A stretch of DNA of 64,000 bases. It comes from an uncultured Pseudodesulfovibrio sp. (GTDB lineage: Bacteria; Desulfobacterota; Desulfovibrionia; Desulfovibrionales; Desulfovibrionaceae). The position numbers were made by a program, and so were the translations under genes. The notes beneath the pieces are model-generated. The model worked only from the letters and a program-made list of their open reading frames with translations, was not told the DNA's origin and did no database searches. Of this stretch, positions 26,299 to 34,828 are shown piece by piece (positions within the stretch are counted from its first letter, which is position 1; each line of letters starts with the position of its first letter). Where the stretch lies: positions 2,921,518 through 2,985,517 of the forward strand of contig NZ_OY782498.1 in assembly GCF_963677845.1 (NCBI RefSeq). The letters run 5' to 3'.

Positions 26299-26375
26299 GT
26301 CCCCTTTGCCGAAGGCGACCCAAAAAATATTGAAGAGTCCAGGACAGCGTCCTGATCCCGCCAAAAGCGTCTTAC
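26299..26375. repeat. Intergenic repeat element, copy D right half
   Basis: GCCGAAGGCGACCCAAAAAA, then GTCCAG-GACagcGTC-CTGATCCCGC. The flanks match copy C, but the hairpin arms are different and still complementary. It reaches the 3' end of the AI-2E-type permease gene. Confidence 0.6.
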
Positions 26376-27469
26376 TCTCGCTTTGCGAGCATTCGACGAT
26401 AATAGGACAGACACAGGCAGGTCATGGGGAGTGCGATAAGCAGGCCAAGGAATCCAAGGAGCTTGCCCCAAATGGACAGAGACAGCAGAATAAGCCAAGG
26501 GGACAAGCCGAGGCTCTCTCCCTGAATTTTAGGGACAAGAAAGCCATCCTGAATGACCTGAACAACGGTCATAACAACCACAACAAGTCCTATCCCCACC
26601 CAGACGGACTCCCCGGCCTCAAGGGAATCGAGAGCCGCCAGAAAAATTGCAGGGACCGCTCCGGCTGCACCGAGGTATGGAGCAATGTTCAACAGGCCGA
26701 TAAGCATACCAAGCACAAGACCAAGCGGCAAACCGATGAGCATAAAACCTAAAGACATGAGCACGCCTACGATAAGACAGACCGTTATCTGCCCGCGAAA
26801 GTACAGCCCCATGGTCTTTTCGAATTCACCAAGAAAACCTGTGACGCCTTCGCGATATTTCCTCGGCAGATAATTCTGCCAGGACTCCTTGATCTTGCCA
26901 AAATCGGCTAACAAAAAAATCAGATAAAGCAAAATGACAAACAGCCCAATGAGGCCTGCGACAGCATTGAGCGCTCCTACGGCCACACCCTTGATACCGG
27001 GGACTACTGTTTGTAATGCGCTCTTGGCGACCTTTGTGGCTCCTGCGGACGAGAACAGATCTTTCACTTCGGGGGACTGGACGGTGTCGCGCACCCAGTT
27101 CCAAATGTCCGGGGGGAGATAACTCGCGACCTTTTCGGAAAATTCGGAGTCAGAAACCAATTGTGACAAGACCGTTCCCATATGTGAGAACTCACCAATC
27201 ATCATGGGAACAACCAACACAAAAATACCAACGGTGACGCCGACCAAGGTAAGCATGGTCAACAAAACGGCTACACCGCGATTCTTCACGTATTTTTCAA
27301 AGAAACAGGCAAGGGGATTCAGCAGATAGGCCATAAGGAGGGCGGCCACGAACGGTACGAGGGCACTGGAGAGAAATCCAAGCAACCAGACCAAACCGAT
27401 AAAGAAACCGACCCCAAGGACCATGCGGACAACGCTGTCCAAAGTATAGGGCTTATCCGAATCAAACAT
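26372..27469 (-). CDS. AI-2E family (PerM-like) membrane transporter
   Basis: A 365-residue inner-membrane protein with about seven helices. The N-terminal helix pair (VLGVGFFIGLVWLLGFL and ALVPFVAALLMAYLLNPLA) contains the family's PFxxALLxAYLLNPL motif. A large amphipathic loop follows (residues ~75-160), then GLPLGLVLGMLIGLLNIAPYLG, with the conserved NxxPYxG motif. Family members export AI-2 or act in Na+/H+ antiport; the substrate here is unknown. It is converging with the histidine kinase gene. Confidence 0.9.
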   Translation of the reverse strand: MFDSDKPYTLDSVVRMVLGVGFFIGLVWLLGFLSSALVPFVAALLMAYLLNPLACFFEKYVKNRGVAVLLTMLTLVGVTVGIFVLVVPMMIGEFSHMGTVLSQLVSDSEFSEKVASYLPPDIWNWVRDTVQSPEVKDLFSSAGATKVAKSALQTVVPGIKGVAVGALNAVAGLIGLFVILLYLIFLLADFGKIKESWQNYLPRKYREGVTGFLGEFEKTMGLYFRGQITVCLIVGVLMSLGFMLIGLPLGLVLGMLIGLLNIAPYLGAAGAVPAIFLAALDSLEAGESVWVGIGLVVVVMTVVQVIQDGFLVPKIQGESLGLSPWLILLSLSIWGKLLGFLGLLIALPMTCLCLSYYRRMLAKRE

Positions 27470-27555
27470 GCGGGCGCCTCCTGAAAACGTTGGAAGTATT
27501 ACCGTTCCTTACCAGTCACACACGCTTTGTTCAACGCCCATGGCGTAAAAAGGAG

Positions 27556-28770
27556 CTATCCTTTGAGGACTTCGCGATCCCGCACACCGATAAGATACAA
27601 AATAGTGTCCAACCCAAGGGTAGATATTGACTGACGCGCCCCTTTCTTGACCTTCGGCTTGGCGTGGAAAGCGATACCGAGACCGGCCAGATTGAGCATG
27701 GGCAAGTCGTTGGCCCCGTCACCAACGGCAATGACTTGTTGCAGGGAAATACCCTCAAGGTCAGCGATAGATTGCAACAGCTCTGCTTTCTTGTTCGCAT
27801 CCACGATGTCGCCAACAGCCTTGCCGGTCAGCTTGCCGTCCTTGATTTCAAGTTCATTGGCGTAGACATAGTCGATACCGAAACGTTCCTGAAGAATATC
27901 GCCAAAATAGGTAAATCCACCGGACAGAATGGCAATCTTGTAGCCCACATTTTTCAGGTTGGTAATGAGCTTTTCCGCACCTTCGGTCATGGGCAACCGC
28001 GCCGCGACCTTCTGCAACACGGATTCATCCAGACCTTCAAGCAGAGACAGCCTTTGTTTGAGGCTTTGCTTGAAATCCAGTTCGCCACGCATGGCGGATT
28101 CCGTTATAGCCGCGACTTGTTCGCCCACACCGGCCTCTTTGGCCAACTCATCGATGACCTCGGCCTGAATAAGCGTGGAGTCCATGTCAAAACACACCAA
28201 TCGACGATTACGCCGGAAGATGTTGTCTTCCTGAAAGGCGATGTCCACCATAAGCTCTGAAGAAATTTCAAGAAAACGAGAACGAATGGTCCCGATGTCA
28301 TGCGGTGTTCCTCGTACGGTAAACTCAACACACCCGCGAGAACATTCATAATCATTACAATCGAGCGGGACCCGCCCGGAGAGTCGATGGATGGTGTCGA
28401 TATTCAAACCGGACTCGTGGACAACCTGCGTGATGGCCACAATCTGCTCTGCAGAGACAGACCGAGCGAGCAAGGTGATAATGTGCCGCGCCTTGTCAGC
28501 TTCGCTCACCCAGCCGGAATAATCACCTTCGGACTGAGGGTGCAGCTTCATTGTCACGCCTAATTCATGAGCTTTGAACAACAAATCCTTGAGCACTGGC
28601 TGAGAATTGGCAGGGAGCCGAATCAAAATACCGAGCGTCAGGAAATTATGAATGACGACCTGACCAATATCAAGAACATCAACGTCGTAGCCAGCCAGCA
28701 CTTCAGACAACTCGGAAGTCAGGCCGGGGCGGTCACTACCAGTCACATGAATCAAAATGATTTTTTCCAT
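27556..28770 (-). CDS. serB: SerB phosphoserine phosphatase with N-terminal ACT domains
   Basis: The last step of serine synthesis: hydrolysis of phosphoserine. The HAD-type C-terminal domain has the catalytic CFDMDSTLIQAE, a Ser/Lys motif, and GDGANDLPMLNLAGLGIAF. The N-terminal half (~180 residues) carries two ACT-like units (IILIHVTGSDRPGLTSELSE and IVAITQVVHESGLNIDTIH), which in relatives bind serine for feedback control. The start is at 28770, six bases after GAGG; the ATG directly before it (28773) is too close to the SD. Longer in-frame upstream sequence is probably not translated. Confidence 0.95.
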   Translation of the reverse strand: MEKIILIHVTGSDRPGLTSELSEVLAGYDVDVLDIGQVVIHNFLTLGILIRLPANSQPVLKDLLFKAHELGVTMKLHPQSEGDYSGWVSEADKARHIITLLARSVSAEQIVAITQVVHESGLNIDTIHRLSGRVPLDCNDYECSRGCVEFTVRGTPHDIGTIRSRFLEISSELMVDIAFQEDNIFRRNRRLVCFDMDSTLIQAEVIDELAKEAGVGEQVAAITESAMRGELDFKQSLKQRLSLLEGLDESVLQKVAARLPMTEGAEKLITNLKNVGYKIAILSGGFTYFGDILQERFGIDYVYANELEIKDGKLTGKAVGDIVDANKKAELLQSIADLEGISLQQVIAVGDGANDLPMLNLAGLGIAFHAKPKVKKGARQSISTLGLDTILYLIGVRDREVLKG

Positions 28771-28889
28771 CATAAACCTCGCACCGCGGACCTTGTCATA
28801 AAACGCTTTTACAGTAAATGACTCGAACAACGGGAAAATCAGACAGAGCTTGAAATGCCCAATTAAAACTCGCACCACCATGAACGTTC

Positions 28890-28930
28890 ATAAAAAAAAC
28901 AGCGAACCCTGCTTAAAAGCAGAGCTCGCC
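28890..28930 (-). terminator. Terminator of the bactofilin operon
   Basis: On the minus strand GGCGAgctCTGCTT / AAGCAGggtTCGC is followed by TTTTTTTT. It ends the transcript of the two genes at 28986-29627. Confidence 0.8.
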
Positions 28931-28985
28931 ATTAAAACGACATAGTCAAAGTGCCAAAAACAATCAGCACAAGCATCCAACGATG

Positions 28986-29141
28986 CTATTTCTTTGCTTT
29001 TTCCTTGACTTCGCGCACGATAGCCAAGCCAGAAGCCAGAGAACGAATATGACGCTGAGCGACCACCTCCACTTCTCTTTTCTTCTCTGCGGAAAAAGCC
29101 ACGGATTCCTCACCGTTGTAGTCTATTACCAATTCATACAT
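28986..29141 (-). CDS. 51-residue conserved-looking small protein
   Basis: MYELVIDYNGEESVAFSAEK continues with a Lys/Arg/Glu-rich helix and ends VREVKEKAKK. GGAG lies seven bases before the ATG, and the gene starts 12 bases after the bactofilin stop, with a good terminator beyond it. This indicates a real second gene of the operon. No family is recognised; the charged helical tail suggests a small protein-binding or nucleic-acid-binding partner. Confidence 0.75.
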   Translation of the reverse strand: MYELVIDYNGEESVAFSAEKKREVEVVAQRHIRSLASGLAIVREVKEKAKK

Positions 29142-29153
29142 TTACTTGCTCCA

Positions 29154-29627
29154 TTATGCTTTGGGATCATCCGAGCCGGTCTTGTCGACAGCGGACTCAG
29201 ACTCGGACTCAACATCTCTGGACGAGTTGCCACCGAAGTCCCCGGCCACGACCTTGGGCTTGGAAGTTGTTGCAGAATCCGTACTCATAACAATCGAACC
29301 TTCGAGTACGGCACCTTTCTCCACGACCAGAACGGGGGTGGACAAACTGCCGTTAAGCACTGACGTCTTTTCCAGCACGGTACGCTCTCGCACGATCACA
29401 TCACCTGTAATCTGTCCGCAGGATGTCAGTTGGCCGACTCGTACAACACCATTCACAGAAGCCTTCCGGCCAAGGACCAAATCGCCATCTGTGGAAATTT
29501 CGCCTTCAAAACGACCGTCAATACGAACCGTTCCCACGAAATCGAGTTTGCCCCTGTATTCGGTTCCTACGCCAAGAAAGGCGTTCAATTCGGAATGGCT
29601 TTTCTTATCACTTGAAAAAAGACCCAT
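29154..29627 (-). CDS. Bactofilin cytoskeletal protein
   Basis: Bactofilins polymerise without nucleotide into filaments that place cell-wall enzymes or other complexes. The ATG at 29627 has GGAG eight bases upstream and gives the usual N-terminus (MGLFSSDKKSHSELNAFLG). The beta-helical core shows repeated G-[VL]-x-G spacing: YRGKLDFVGTVRIDGRFEGE, GQLTSCGQITGDVIVRER. The C-terminal ~45 residues are acidic and disordered (DVESESESAVDKTGSDD). Co-transcribed with the 51-residue gene downstream. Confidence 0.93.
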   Translation of the reverse strand: MGLFSSDKKSHSELNAFLGVGTEYRGKLDFVGTVRIDGRFEGEISTDGDLVLGRKASVNGVVRVGQLTSCGQITGDVIVRERTVLEKTSVLNGSLSTPVLVVEKGAVLEGSIVMSTDSATTSKPKVVAGDFGGNSSRDVESESESAVDKTGSDDPKA

Positions 29628-29821
29628 AATTAAAACTCCGTATACGAAAGCTGACGTCATGCGTCGCCTTCGGTAGCCTTGAAAACAGCTGAGCAGACAC
29701 TTCCTATACCCTCGCCTCTCACCAAATGCCACTTTTTTTTCACAGTCACGACGTCACAGGACAGCAGCCCTTCTTTTTTCCCTCGCTTGACGCGTTAGCC
29801 ACCCTCCACTAAAACGAAGAT

Positions 29822-30493
29822 ATGAAACGTAGCGAAATAAATGCACTGATTACTGATGCCAAAGCATTCTTCGACTCCTTCCAGTTCATGTTGCCGCCGT
29901 GGGCCTTCTGGGGGCCAACCGACTGGAAAGGAAAAGGGGAAAGCGATGTTGTCAGAAATCAGCTCGGTTGGGACTTGACGGATTATGGCGCAGGCGACTT
30001 TGAAAAACGCGGACTGATTCTGTTCACCATCCGCAACGGAAATCTTGCGACCGGGCATCCCAAAAAGTACGCGGAAAAGATCATGATCGTTCGCGAGAAT
30101 CAAATTTGTCCCATGCATTTCCACTGGTCCAAAACCGAAGATATTATCAACCGGGGCGGCGGGAATCTTGTCATTGAACTGTATGGTTCCACTCCAAAGG
30201 AAGAACTGGCCTCAGAACCTCTGACCGTTTCTGTTGACGGTTTTAATAAACTCGTGGAACCGGGGGGAACTGTCATCCTCGCTCCAGGAGAATCCATATT
30301 TTTGGAGCAAGGCATGTATCACCGTTTCTACGGAGAAACGGGTAAAGGCAACGTTCTTGTCGGTGAAGTTTCATCCGTCAACGACGACAATACCGACAAT
30401 CGTTTCCACCAAACTCAAGCCCGTTTCCCTGAAATCGAAGAAGATGAGCCGCCCGTACATCTTCTTTGCACAGATTACCCCGAGTATATTTAA
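29822..30493 (+). CDS. D-lyxose isomerase-like cupin sugar isomerase
   Basis: A 223-residue cupin of the D-lyxose ketol-isomerase family, interconverting D-lyxose/D-xylulose and often D-mannose/D-fructose. The metal-binding set is visible: His-x-His in CPMHFHWSKTED followed by Glu, and a late His in EQGMYHRFYGE. Surrounding family motifs include DFEKRGLILFTIRNG and YAEKIMIVRENQ. It stands alone between divergent and convergent neighbours; no sugar transport genes are near. Substrate preference is inferred. Confidence 0.85.
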   Translation: MKRSEINALITDAKAFFDSFQFMLPPWAFWGPTDWKGKGESDVVRNQLGWDLTDYGAGDFEKRGLILFTIRNGNLATGHPKKYAEKIMIVRENQICPMHFHWSKTEDIINRGGGNLVIELYGSTPKEELASEPLTVSVDGFNKLVEPGGTVILAPGESIFLEQGMYHRFYGETGKGNVLVGEVSSVNDDNTDNRFHQTQARFPEIEEDEPPVHLLCTDYPEYI

Positions 30494-30535
30494 AAAAGGC
30501 CGCCTGAGACATCAGGCGGCCTTTTCTCATTCTAT
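30492..30535. terminator. Bidirectional terminator
   Basis: GGCCGCCTGA-gaca-TCAGGCGGCC with a T-run on each strand, between convergent genes. Confidence 0.9.
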
Positions 30536-31192
30536 GACCTTACCATCAGCCATGGCCACAACTCTGTCCGCCATGGCTGCATATTCGCTGTCATGCGTCA
30601 CCATGACGATGGACAGCCCTTCATCTTTCAAATCGACGAGTAATTTCATGATTGATTCACCCGTCCCTTTATCCAGATTCCCAGTGGGTTCATCCGCAAA
30701 AAGCATTGATGATTCCTTCACGAGAGCGCGAGCAATGGCTACTCGTTGCTGTTCGCCGCCGGAAAGGTGTCCTGGCAATTTGGCCCCCTTACCAGCCAGT
30801 CCCACACGTTCGAGGCATTGGTCCGCGCGCAGGCGGGCCTCTTTGGAAACCGGCGTGACCCCTTTCATATAAGGAAGCAGAACATTCTCCAGCGCAGAAA
30901 GATACGGGAGCAAATAATGGAACTGAAAAACAACGGCAAAGTCCTTCTGTCGCAATTCATTCAGACGCGACGCGGTCATGGAAGTCACGTTCTCGCCTTT
31001 GTATAGAATCTCACCAGAATCCGGGAGCAGGAGCGTTGACAGGATATTGAGAAAAGTCGTCTTACCGGAACCAGAACGACCTACGATAGAGACAAATTCG
31101 CCGGGTTCCACCGACAGATCGGCACCAGCCAACGCATACGTATCCAGACCCTCGCTATGGAATGTCTTGGTAATATTTTTTGCTTCAAGCAT
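30527..31192 (-). CDS. ABC ATPase (LolD-like) of DUF2318-linked transporter
   Basis: A 221-residue ATPase with Walker A GRSGSGKTT, signature LSGGEQQRVAIARAL, Walker B MLFADEPTGNLD and H-loop MVTHDSEYA. The start at 31192 is preferred (GGAG upstream; the TTG at 31201 is too close to it). It follows the permease gene by 12 bases. The gene order DUF2318 - permease - ATPase resembles the Campylobacter p19 (cj1658-1663) ferric-uptake region, so a role in metal handling is inferred. Confidence 0.9.
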   Translation of the reverse strand: MLEAKNITKTFHSEGLDTYALAGADLSVEPGEFVSIVGRSGSGKTTFLNILSTLLLPDSGEILYKGENVTSMTASRLNELRQKDFAVVFQFHYLLPYLSALENVLLPYMKGVTPVSKEARLRADQCLERVGLAGKGAKLPGHLSGGEQQRVAIARALVKESSMLFADEPTGNLDKGTGESIMKLLVDLKDEGLSIVMVTHDSEYAAMADRVVAMADGKVIE

Positions 31193-31204
31193 ATTCAGCA
31201 ACTC

Positions 31205-32368
31205 CTACAAGGCGATAAGCGCTTCAGACGGTTCGACAGTCGAGGCTTTCCATGCCGGGAACAAGGCAGACAAAACCGAAACGGACACAATCAGCAGACC
31301 GGTCAAAGCCATGTGTCCAACATTAAAGACGGGAGACGCCCCCTGCGCCATATCGAGCATGCTCAAAATCTTGAGACTCAACACATACCCACCGATATAG
31401 CCCATGATACCTGCAGCAAAACCGATAAGCATGGCTTCAAAACAGAATATGGAAAAAATGGATGCACGCCCGAATCCCAAAGACCGCATCAGGCCAATTT
31501 CCTTGATTCGCTCGTTGACAGAAGAGAGCATGGTCACGCCAACCATACAGCAGGCAATAAACAGAATAATCAGACTGACGGTCAAAATCAGTTGCTTGAC
31601 GAAATTGACCGAATACATGCGCTGTTTGACGATGGATTGTAATGCCTGAATGTCCGTGCCGGGAAGTGCGGCCTGAATCTGTTCCACAATGTCTTCAATA
31701 GGACATCCCGCGCATAGGGCAGCAACTTCCACAAAATTCACACGATCTATCTTTCCAAAATGAGTTTGAGCAAAGCTCATGGACGCGAACACCACGGAAT
31801 CGTCGTCGCTACCCGTGGGCATAAGAACGCCGGAAACCGTGACCGGAATTTCATTCAACGTCAGACTCGACCCCGGCGACACGCCAAGGGAAGAAGCGGC
31901 TTTCGCTCCGACAACGACACCGCTATCCGTCGCAGGGAACTCGCCATTCACAGCCCAGTAACCCTTGAGCACTTTTTCCTTGTCCCAACGCACGCCCACG
32001 ACTCCCACAACTGTATCACCAACCGAGGCCATGGAAACGAGCTTTGGCGCAACCACAGCAATCCGCTCCTTAAGCTCGATGGTCCCGACCATATTCACCA
32101 CTTCGGATTCGCTCAGGTCATTGGCACCCAGGACCATGTCACCCATGGAAAAGCCGCCGTAACTGACGGTCAGCTTCTCACTTTTAGGCATAATCAGAAT
32201 ATTGGCCCCATACGCAGTGAGTTTCTTTTCCAGGGACTCACCCACAACGCTGGATACGGAATTCAACGATACGATGGATGTCACCCCAAGGGTAAACACG
32301 ACCAGCAGGAGCAGTGTTTTGACCCACTTCCGCCGAGTATTCCTGAACGGTATTGTCAAAATGTTCAT
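31205..32368 (-). CDS. FtsX-type ABC permease of DUF2318-linked module
   Basis: A 387-residue four-helix permease. It has an N-terminal helix (WVKTLLLLVVFTLGVTSIVS), a MacB-like extracytoplasmic domain, and C-terminal helices with the FtsX motif SSVNERIKEIGLMRSLGFGR. Two Cys occur in the periplasmic domain (ALCAGCPIED), a possible metal-binding or disulfide site. It is directly adjacent to the DUF2318 gene (start one base after its stop codon) and to the ATPase gene. Inferred substrate: a metal or its carrier. Confidence 0.88.
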   Translation of the reverse strand: MNILTIPFRNTRRKWVKTLLLLVVFTLGVTSIVSLNSVSSVVGESLEKKLTAYGANILIMPKSEKLTVSYGGFSMGDMVLGANDLSESEVVNMVGTIELKERIAVVAPKLVSMASVGDTVVGVVGVRWDKEKVLKGYWAVNGEFPATDSGVVVGAKAASSLGVSPGSSLTLNEIPVTVSGVLMPTGSDDDSVVFASMSFAQTHFGKIDRVNFVEVAALCAGCPIEDIVEQIQAALPGTDIQALQSIVKQRMYSVNFVKQLILTVSLIILFIACCMVGVTMLSSVNERIKEIGLMRSLGFGRASIFSIFCFEAMLIGFAAGIMGYIGGYVLSLKILSMLDMAQGASPVFNVGHMALTGLLIVSVSVLSALFPAWKASTVEPSEALIAL

Positions 32369-32818
32369 CTAGAAATACCCGCTTCCAGCCGCAATATCAC
32401 TCGCCTGAATGGTAACATTGTCTGCATCATAGGTACGATTCAAAGGCGAAGGGTTGCACCCACCCTGAACTTCGTTGATACGCGAGGAATGAAAACGCAT
32501 CCCGCAATTGTTGCAGACCATGAACTCGCCATCCTGCGAATACCCTTTCTTTTCAAGGTAACAGACATCACAAGCGTCAAAAGCCGCACGAATCACTCCG
32601 TCCGAACTCTTGAGCAAAAAAAACTTTACCTCTTCTCCTTGATCAAACGAAAAATAATGGGCTTCACCATCGGAAACATCAGCGACTGGAATGGTGACAA
32701 CACCATTCTCAGCATCCACACTCTTATATTTACCAAATCCGAAAAACGCCTCGCTTTCCACGGCCCAAGCCAAAGCAAACAACATCACCAATACGGCTAT
32801 ATATCTTACTATTTTCAA
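32369..32818 (-). CDS. DUF2318 exported Cys-rich protein
   Basis: A 149-residue exported protein. The start is a TTG preceded by GGAGG five bases upstream, better than any ATG. Signal peptide KIVRYIAVLVMLFALAWAVE. The DUF2318 core is clear: FDACDVCYLEKKGY, FMVCNNCGMRF, and EVQGGCNPSPL, giving five conserved Cys likely to bind a metal or Fe-S centre. Members of this family are found beside iron-permease FTR1 and P19 proteins; neither gene is present here. It is first in a three-gene operon. Confidence 0.9.
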   Translation of the reverse strand: MKIVRYIAVLVMLFALAWAVESEAFFGFGKYKSVDAENGVVTIPVADVSDGEAHYFSFDQGEEVKFFLLKSSDGVIRAAFDACDVCYLEKKGYSQDGEFMVCNNCGMRFHSSRINEVQGGCNPSPLNRTYDADNVTIQASDIAAGSGYF

Positions 32819-32929
32819 AGAATCCTCCTTGCCTACATCCTATTTCAGACTTCATCGGTATGAAATCATTAGACACCTTTTTGCTCACACCAACAAAACA
32901 GGAATATTGCATCAAATATACCAATAAAT

Positions 32930-32958
32930 AATATAAGTATTCTCTACCAGTTGTCCAA
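32930..32958 (-). promoter_or_regulatory. Possible sigma-70 promoter of the DUF2318 operon
   Basis: TTGGAC-N17-TATATT on the minus strand, about 110 bases upstream of the TTG start. The -35 is weak. The rest of the 32819-33147 gap holds the terminator at 33052-33084 and nothing else recognisable. Confidence 0.35.
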
Positions 32959-33051
32959 TTTGTCGTTTCCAAAACCGTGCAAAAGGTGACTACAGCTGCA
33001 CAAAGCGTGTGCAATATGACGCACATTTCACCCTATAACCCACTCTTATTT

Positions 33052-33084
33052 TCATAAAAAAAGAGCCGCCAAAAGGCGGCTCTT
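33052..33084 (-). terminator. Terminator of the FmdE-molybdopterin fusion gene
   Basis: AAGAGCCGCC-aaaa-GGCGGCTCTT, followed by eight T on the minus strand. Confidence 0.9.
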
Positions 33085-33147
33085 CACTCTTTTCCAAATC
33101 AAAACAATTGGAAGTTACCCCGAGGAACAACTCCTAAAAAATGATGT

Positions 33148-34773
33148 CTATTTACCGAACGGACATTTGGGGAATGAACAGGTCTTGCAACCCATGCAGA
33201 AACCACCTTCTCCAAGCCGGGCAAGATCTTTTCTTGTAATAGTTTGCCCTGACAGAACTCGCGGCAGCAGGATATCAAAGGCCGTAGTCTGATAAAACAG
33301 AGCGCAAGCGGGGACACCCAAGATAGAAGCATTCCGCAACTTGCCAACCAGCGACATGGTACCGGGCAGGACGGGAACGCCGTAGAGGTCGTCTTTCAAG
33401 CCCGCATCAACGAGGCCCGCGCGAGTAACATCATCCGGATCTACAGACATGCCTGCAGTGGTTATGATGAGATTACACCCGGCGTCCAGCATCTCCGTTG
33501 CAGCCTTGGTGATAGCCTCTCGCTCATCAGGTGCGATGGCTGTTTTAACCACTTCGCAACCGAGCTTAATGACCTTGGAAGAAATGATCGGAATGAACTT
33601 GTCTTCAATCAGTCCCTGAAAAACTTCAGTGCCAGTCACCAAAATACCAACCTTTGCGGCCTTGAGAGAATGAATCTCAAGGACAGGACCTTCACCCAAA
33701 GCAGTCAGAGCGCGGCTGAACCTGTCTCGAGCAATATACAGCGGTATTGCACGAGTGCCGCCCACGCCCTTGCCTTTGGGCATAACCGATCCATCATGAC
33801 GGGTGGCAAGCATGACGTCAGGAGAGAGATTGAAACGGGAAAGCGCGTCCAGATCGATGGACAACATACCGGGTTCTTCGGCAAAGAAATTGATTTTTCC
33901 TTCTTCCGGGTTCGCATCATAGGTAATACCCTTACCAGCCATACGCTTGGCAAAAGCCTTGACCGCATCATTCTCATGAACCCATTCGTCACCAGGCAGG
34001 TTCTCTTCAAGATAGACGTTGTATTTGCCAATACGTTGCAGACGACAGACATCACCGATATCCAGAGTTTCTCCGGCTTTCATGATCGGCCCCTTGGACT
34101 CTCCGGGTACAATGCCGGTCATATCATGAGCTGCCTTCTTGCCTACAGCTTCTTCCACAGGAACAGCATGCAGGTCAGGCGCTTCATCGATACACGTGGC
34201 ATTCCCCATAGTCTCGTACGGGGCCTCGCCCTGACAGCCACGACAGATGGAGCCATCCGAACCGGGGTAGGCTTCACCGCAGACCGGACAGACGTCAATG
34301 GTCGACATATGACCATGACCAATATACTTCTTGGCGATAGTGATGGGCTGGATGGAACAAATGGTGTCACCAGCCTGCTCGATTTCAGAGAAAAGCTTGT
34401 CCGTGTCTTGTTCGGCCTTGGGCTTTTCCTTCATGAACCAGCCACGAATCTCCGGCCATTTGTCGAGCTTTTTCTGATCGACGGCAACACGAAAGCCTTC
34501 GCCGGTAAACTTGTCATACAATGACACGGCATACCGACCGAGCAACGTAATTTTCATCCAGTTGTTACCAGTGCTGCATGGTGTCTGCATCTGTACAGCG
34601 TCAGGCAAACATTTACCGGTTTCGACCATGGCTTCATACAATATTCCTTCAGGGATACGCGCTTTGGCCGCTTCGACCATGTACCCACCGATAAGCAAAC
34701 CCGGAGCCGGGTAACCGTGAAATTGTTTCGCCTTTTTCTTGAACTCTGCAAAGGTGTATTCACCAATATTCAT
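33148..34773 (-). CDS. FmdE-like / molybdopterin-binding (MoeA/MoaB-like) fusion protein
   Basis: A 541-residue fusion. Residues ~1-150 form an FmdE domain (FHGYPAPGLLIGGYMVEAAK, CLPDAVQMQTPCSTGNNWMK). Then a zinc ribbon follows (VCPVCGEAYPGSDGSICRGC), similar to the subunit E of formylmethanofuran dehydrogenase. The second half is a molybdopterin-binding domain (GILVTGTEVFQGLIEDKF, CNLIITTAGMSVDPDDVTR). A short Cys cluster ends the protein (FCMGCKTCSFPKCPFG), probably holding an Fe-S or Zn centre. The likely role is cofactor (Mo/W) insertion or sensing. The 5' leader is highly structured (34829-34908). Confidence 0.85.
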   Translation of the reverse strand: MNIGEYTFAEFKKKAKQFHGYPAPGLLIGGYMVEAAKARIPEGILYEAMVETGKCLPDAVQMQTPCSTGNNWMKITLLGRYAVSLYDKFTGEGFRVAVDQKKLDKWPEIRGWFMKEKPKAEQDTDKLFSEIEQAGDTICSIQPITIAKKYIGHGHMSTIDVCPVCGEAYPGSDGSICRGCQGEAPYETMGNATCIDEAPDLHAVPVEEAVGKKAAHDMTGIVPGESKGPIMKAGETLDIGDVCRLQRIGKYNVYLEENLPGDEWVHENDAVKAFAKRMAGKGITYDANPEEGKINFFAEEPGMLSIDLDALSRFNLSPDVMLATRHDGSVMPKGKGVGGTRAIPLYIARDRFSRALTALGEGPVLEIHSLKAAKVGILVTGTEVFQGLIEDKFIPIISSKVIKLGCEVVKTAIAPDEREAITKAATEMLDAGCNLIITTAGMSVDPDDVTRAGLVDAGLKDDLYGVPVLPGTMSLVGKLRNASILGVPACALFYQTTAFDILLPRVLSGQTITRKDLARLGEGGFCMGCKTCSFPKCPFGK

Positions 34774-34828
34774 ATATTCCTCGATTGTCTTTCAGACCCT
34801 ATGAAAGCAAAAAAATAGAACACGCCAT

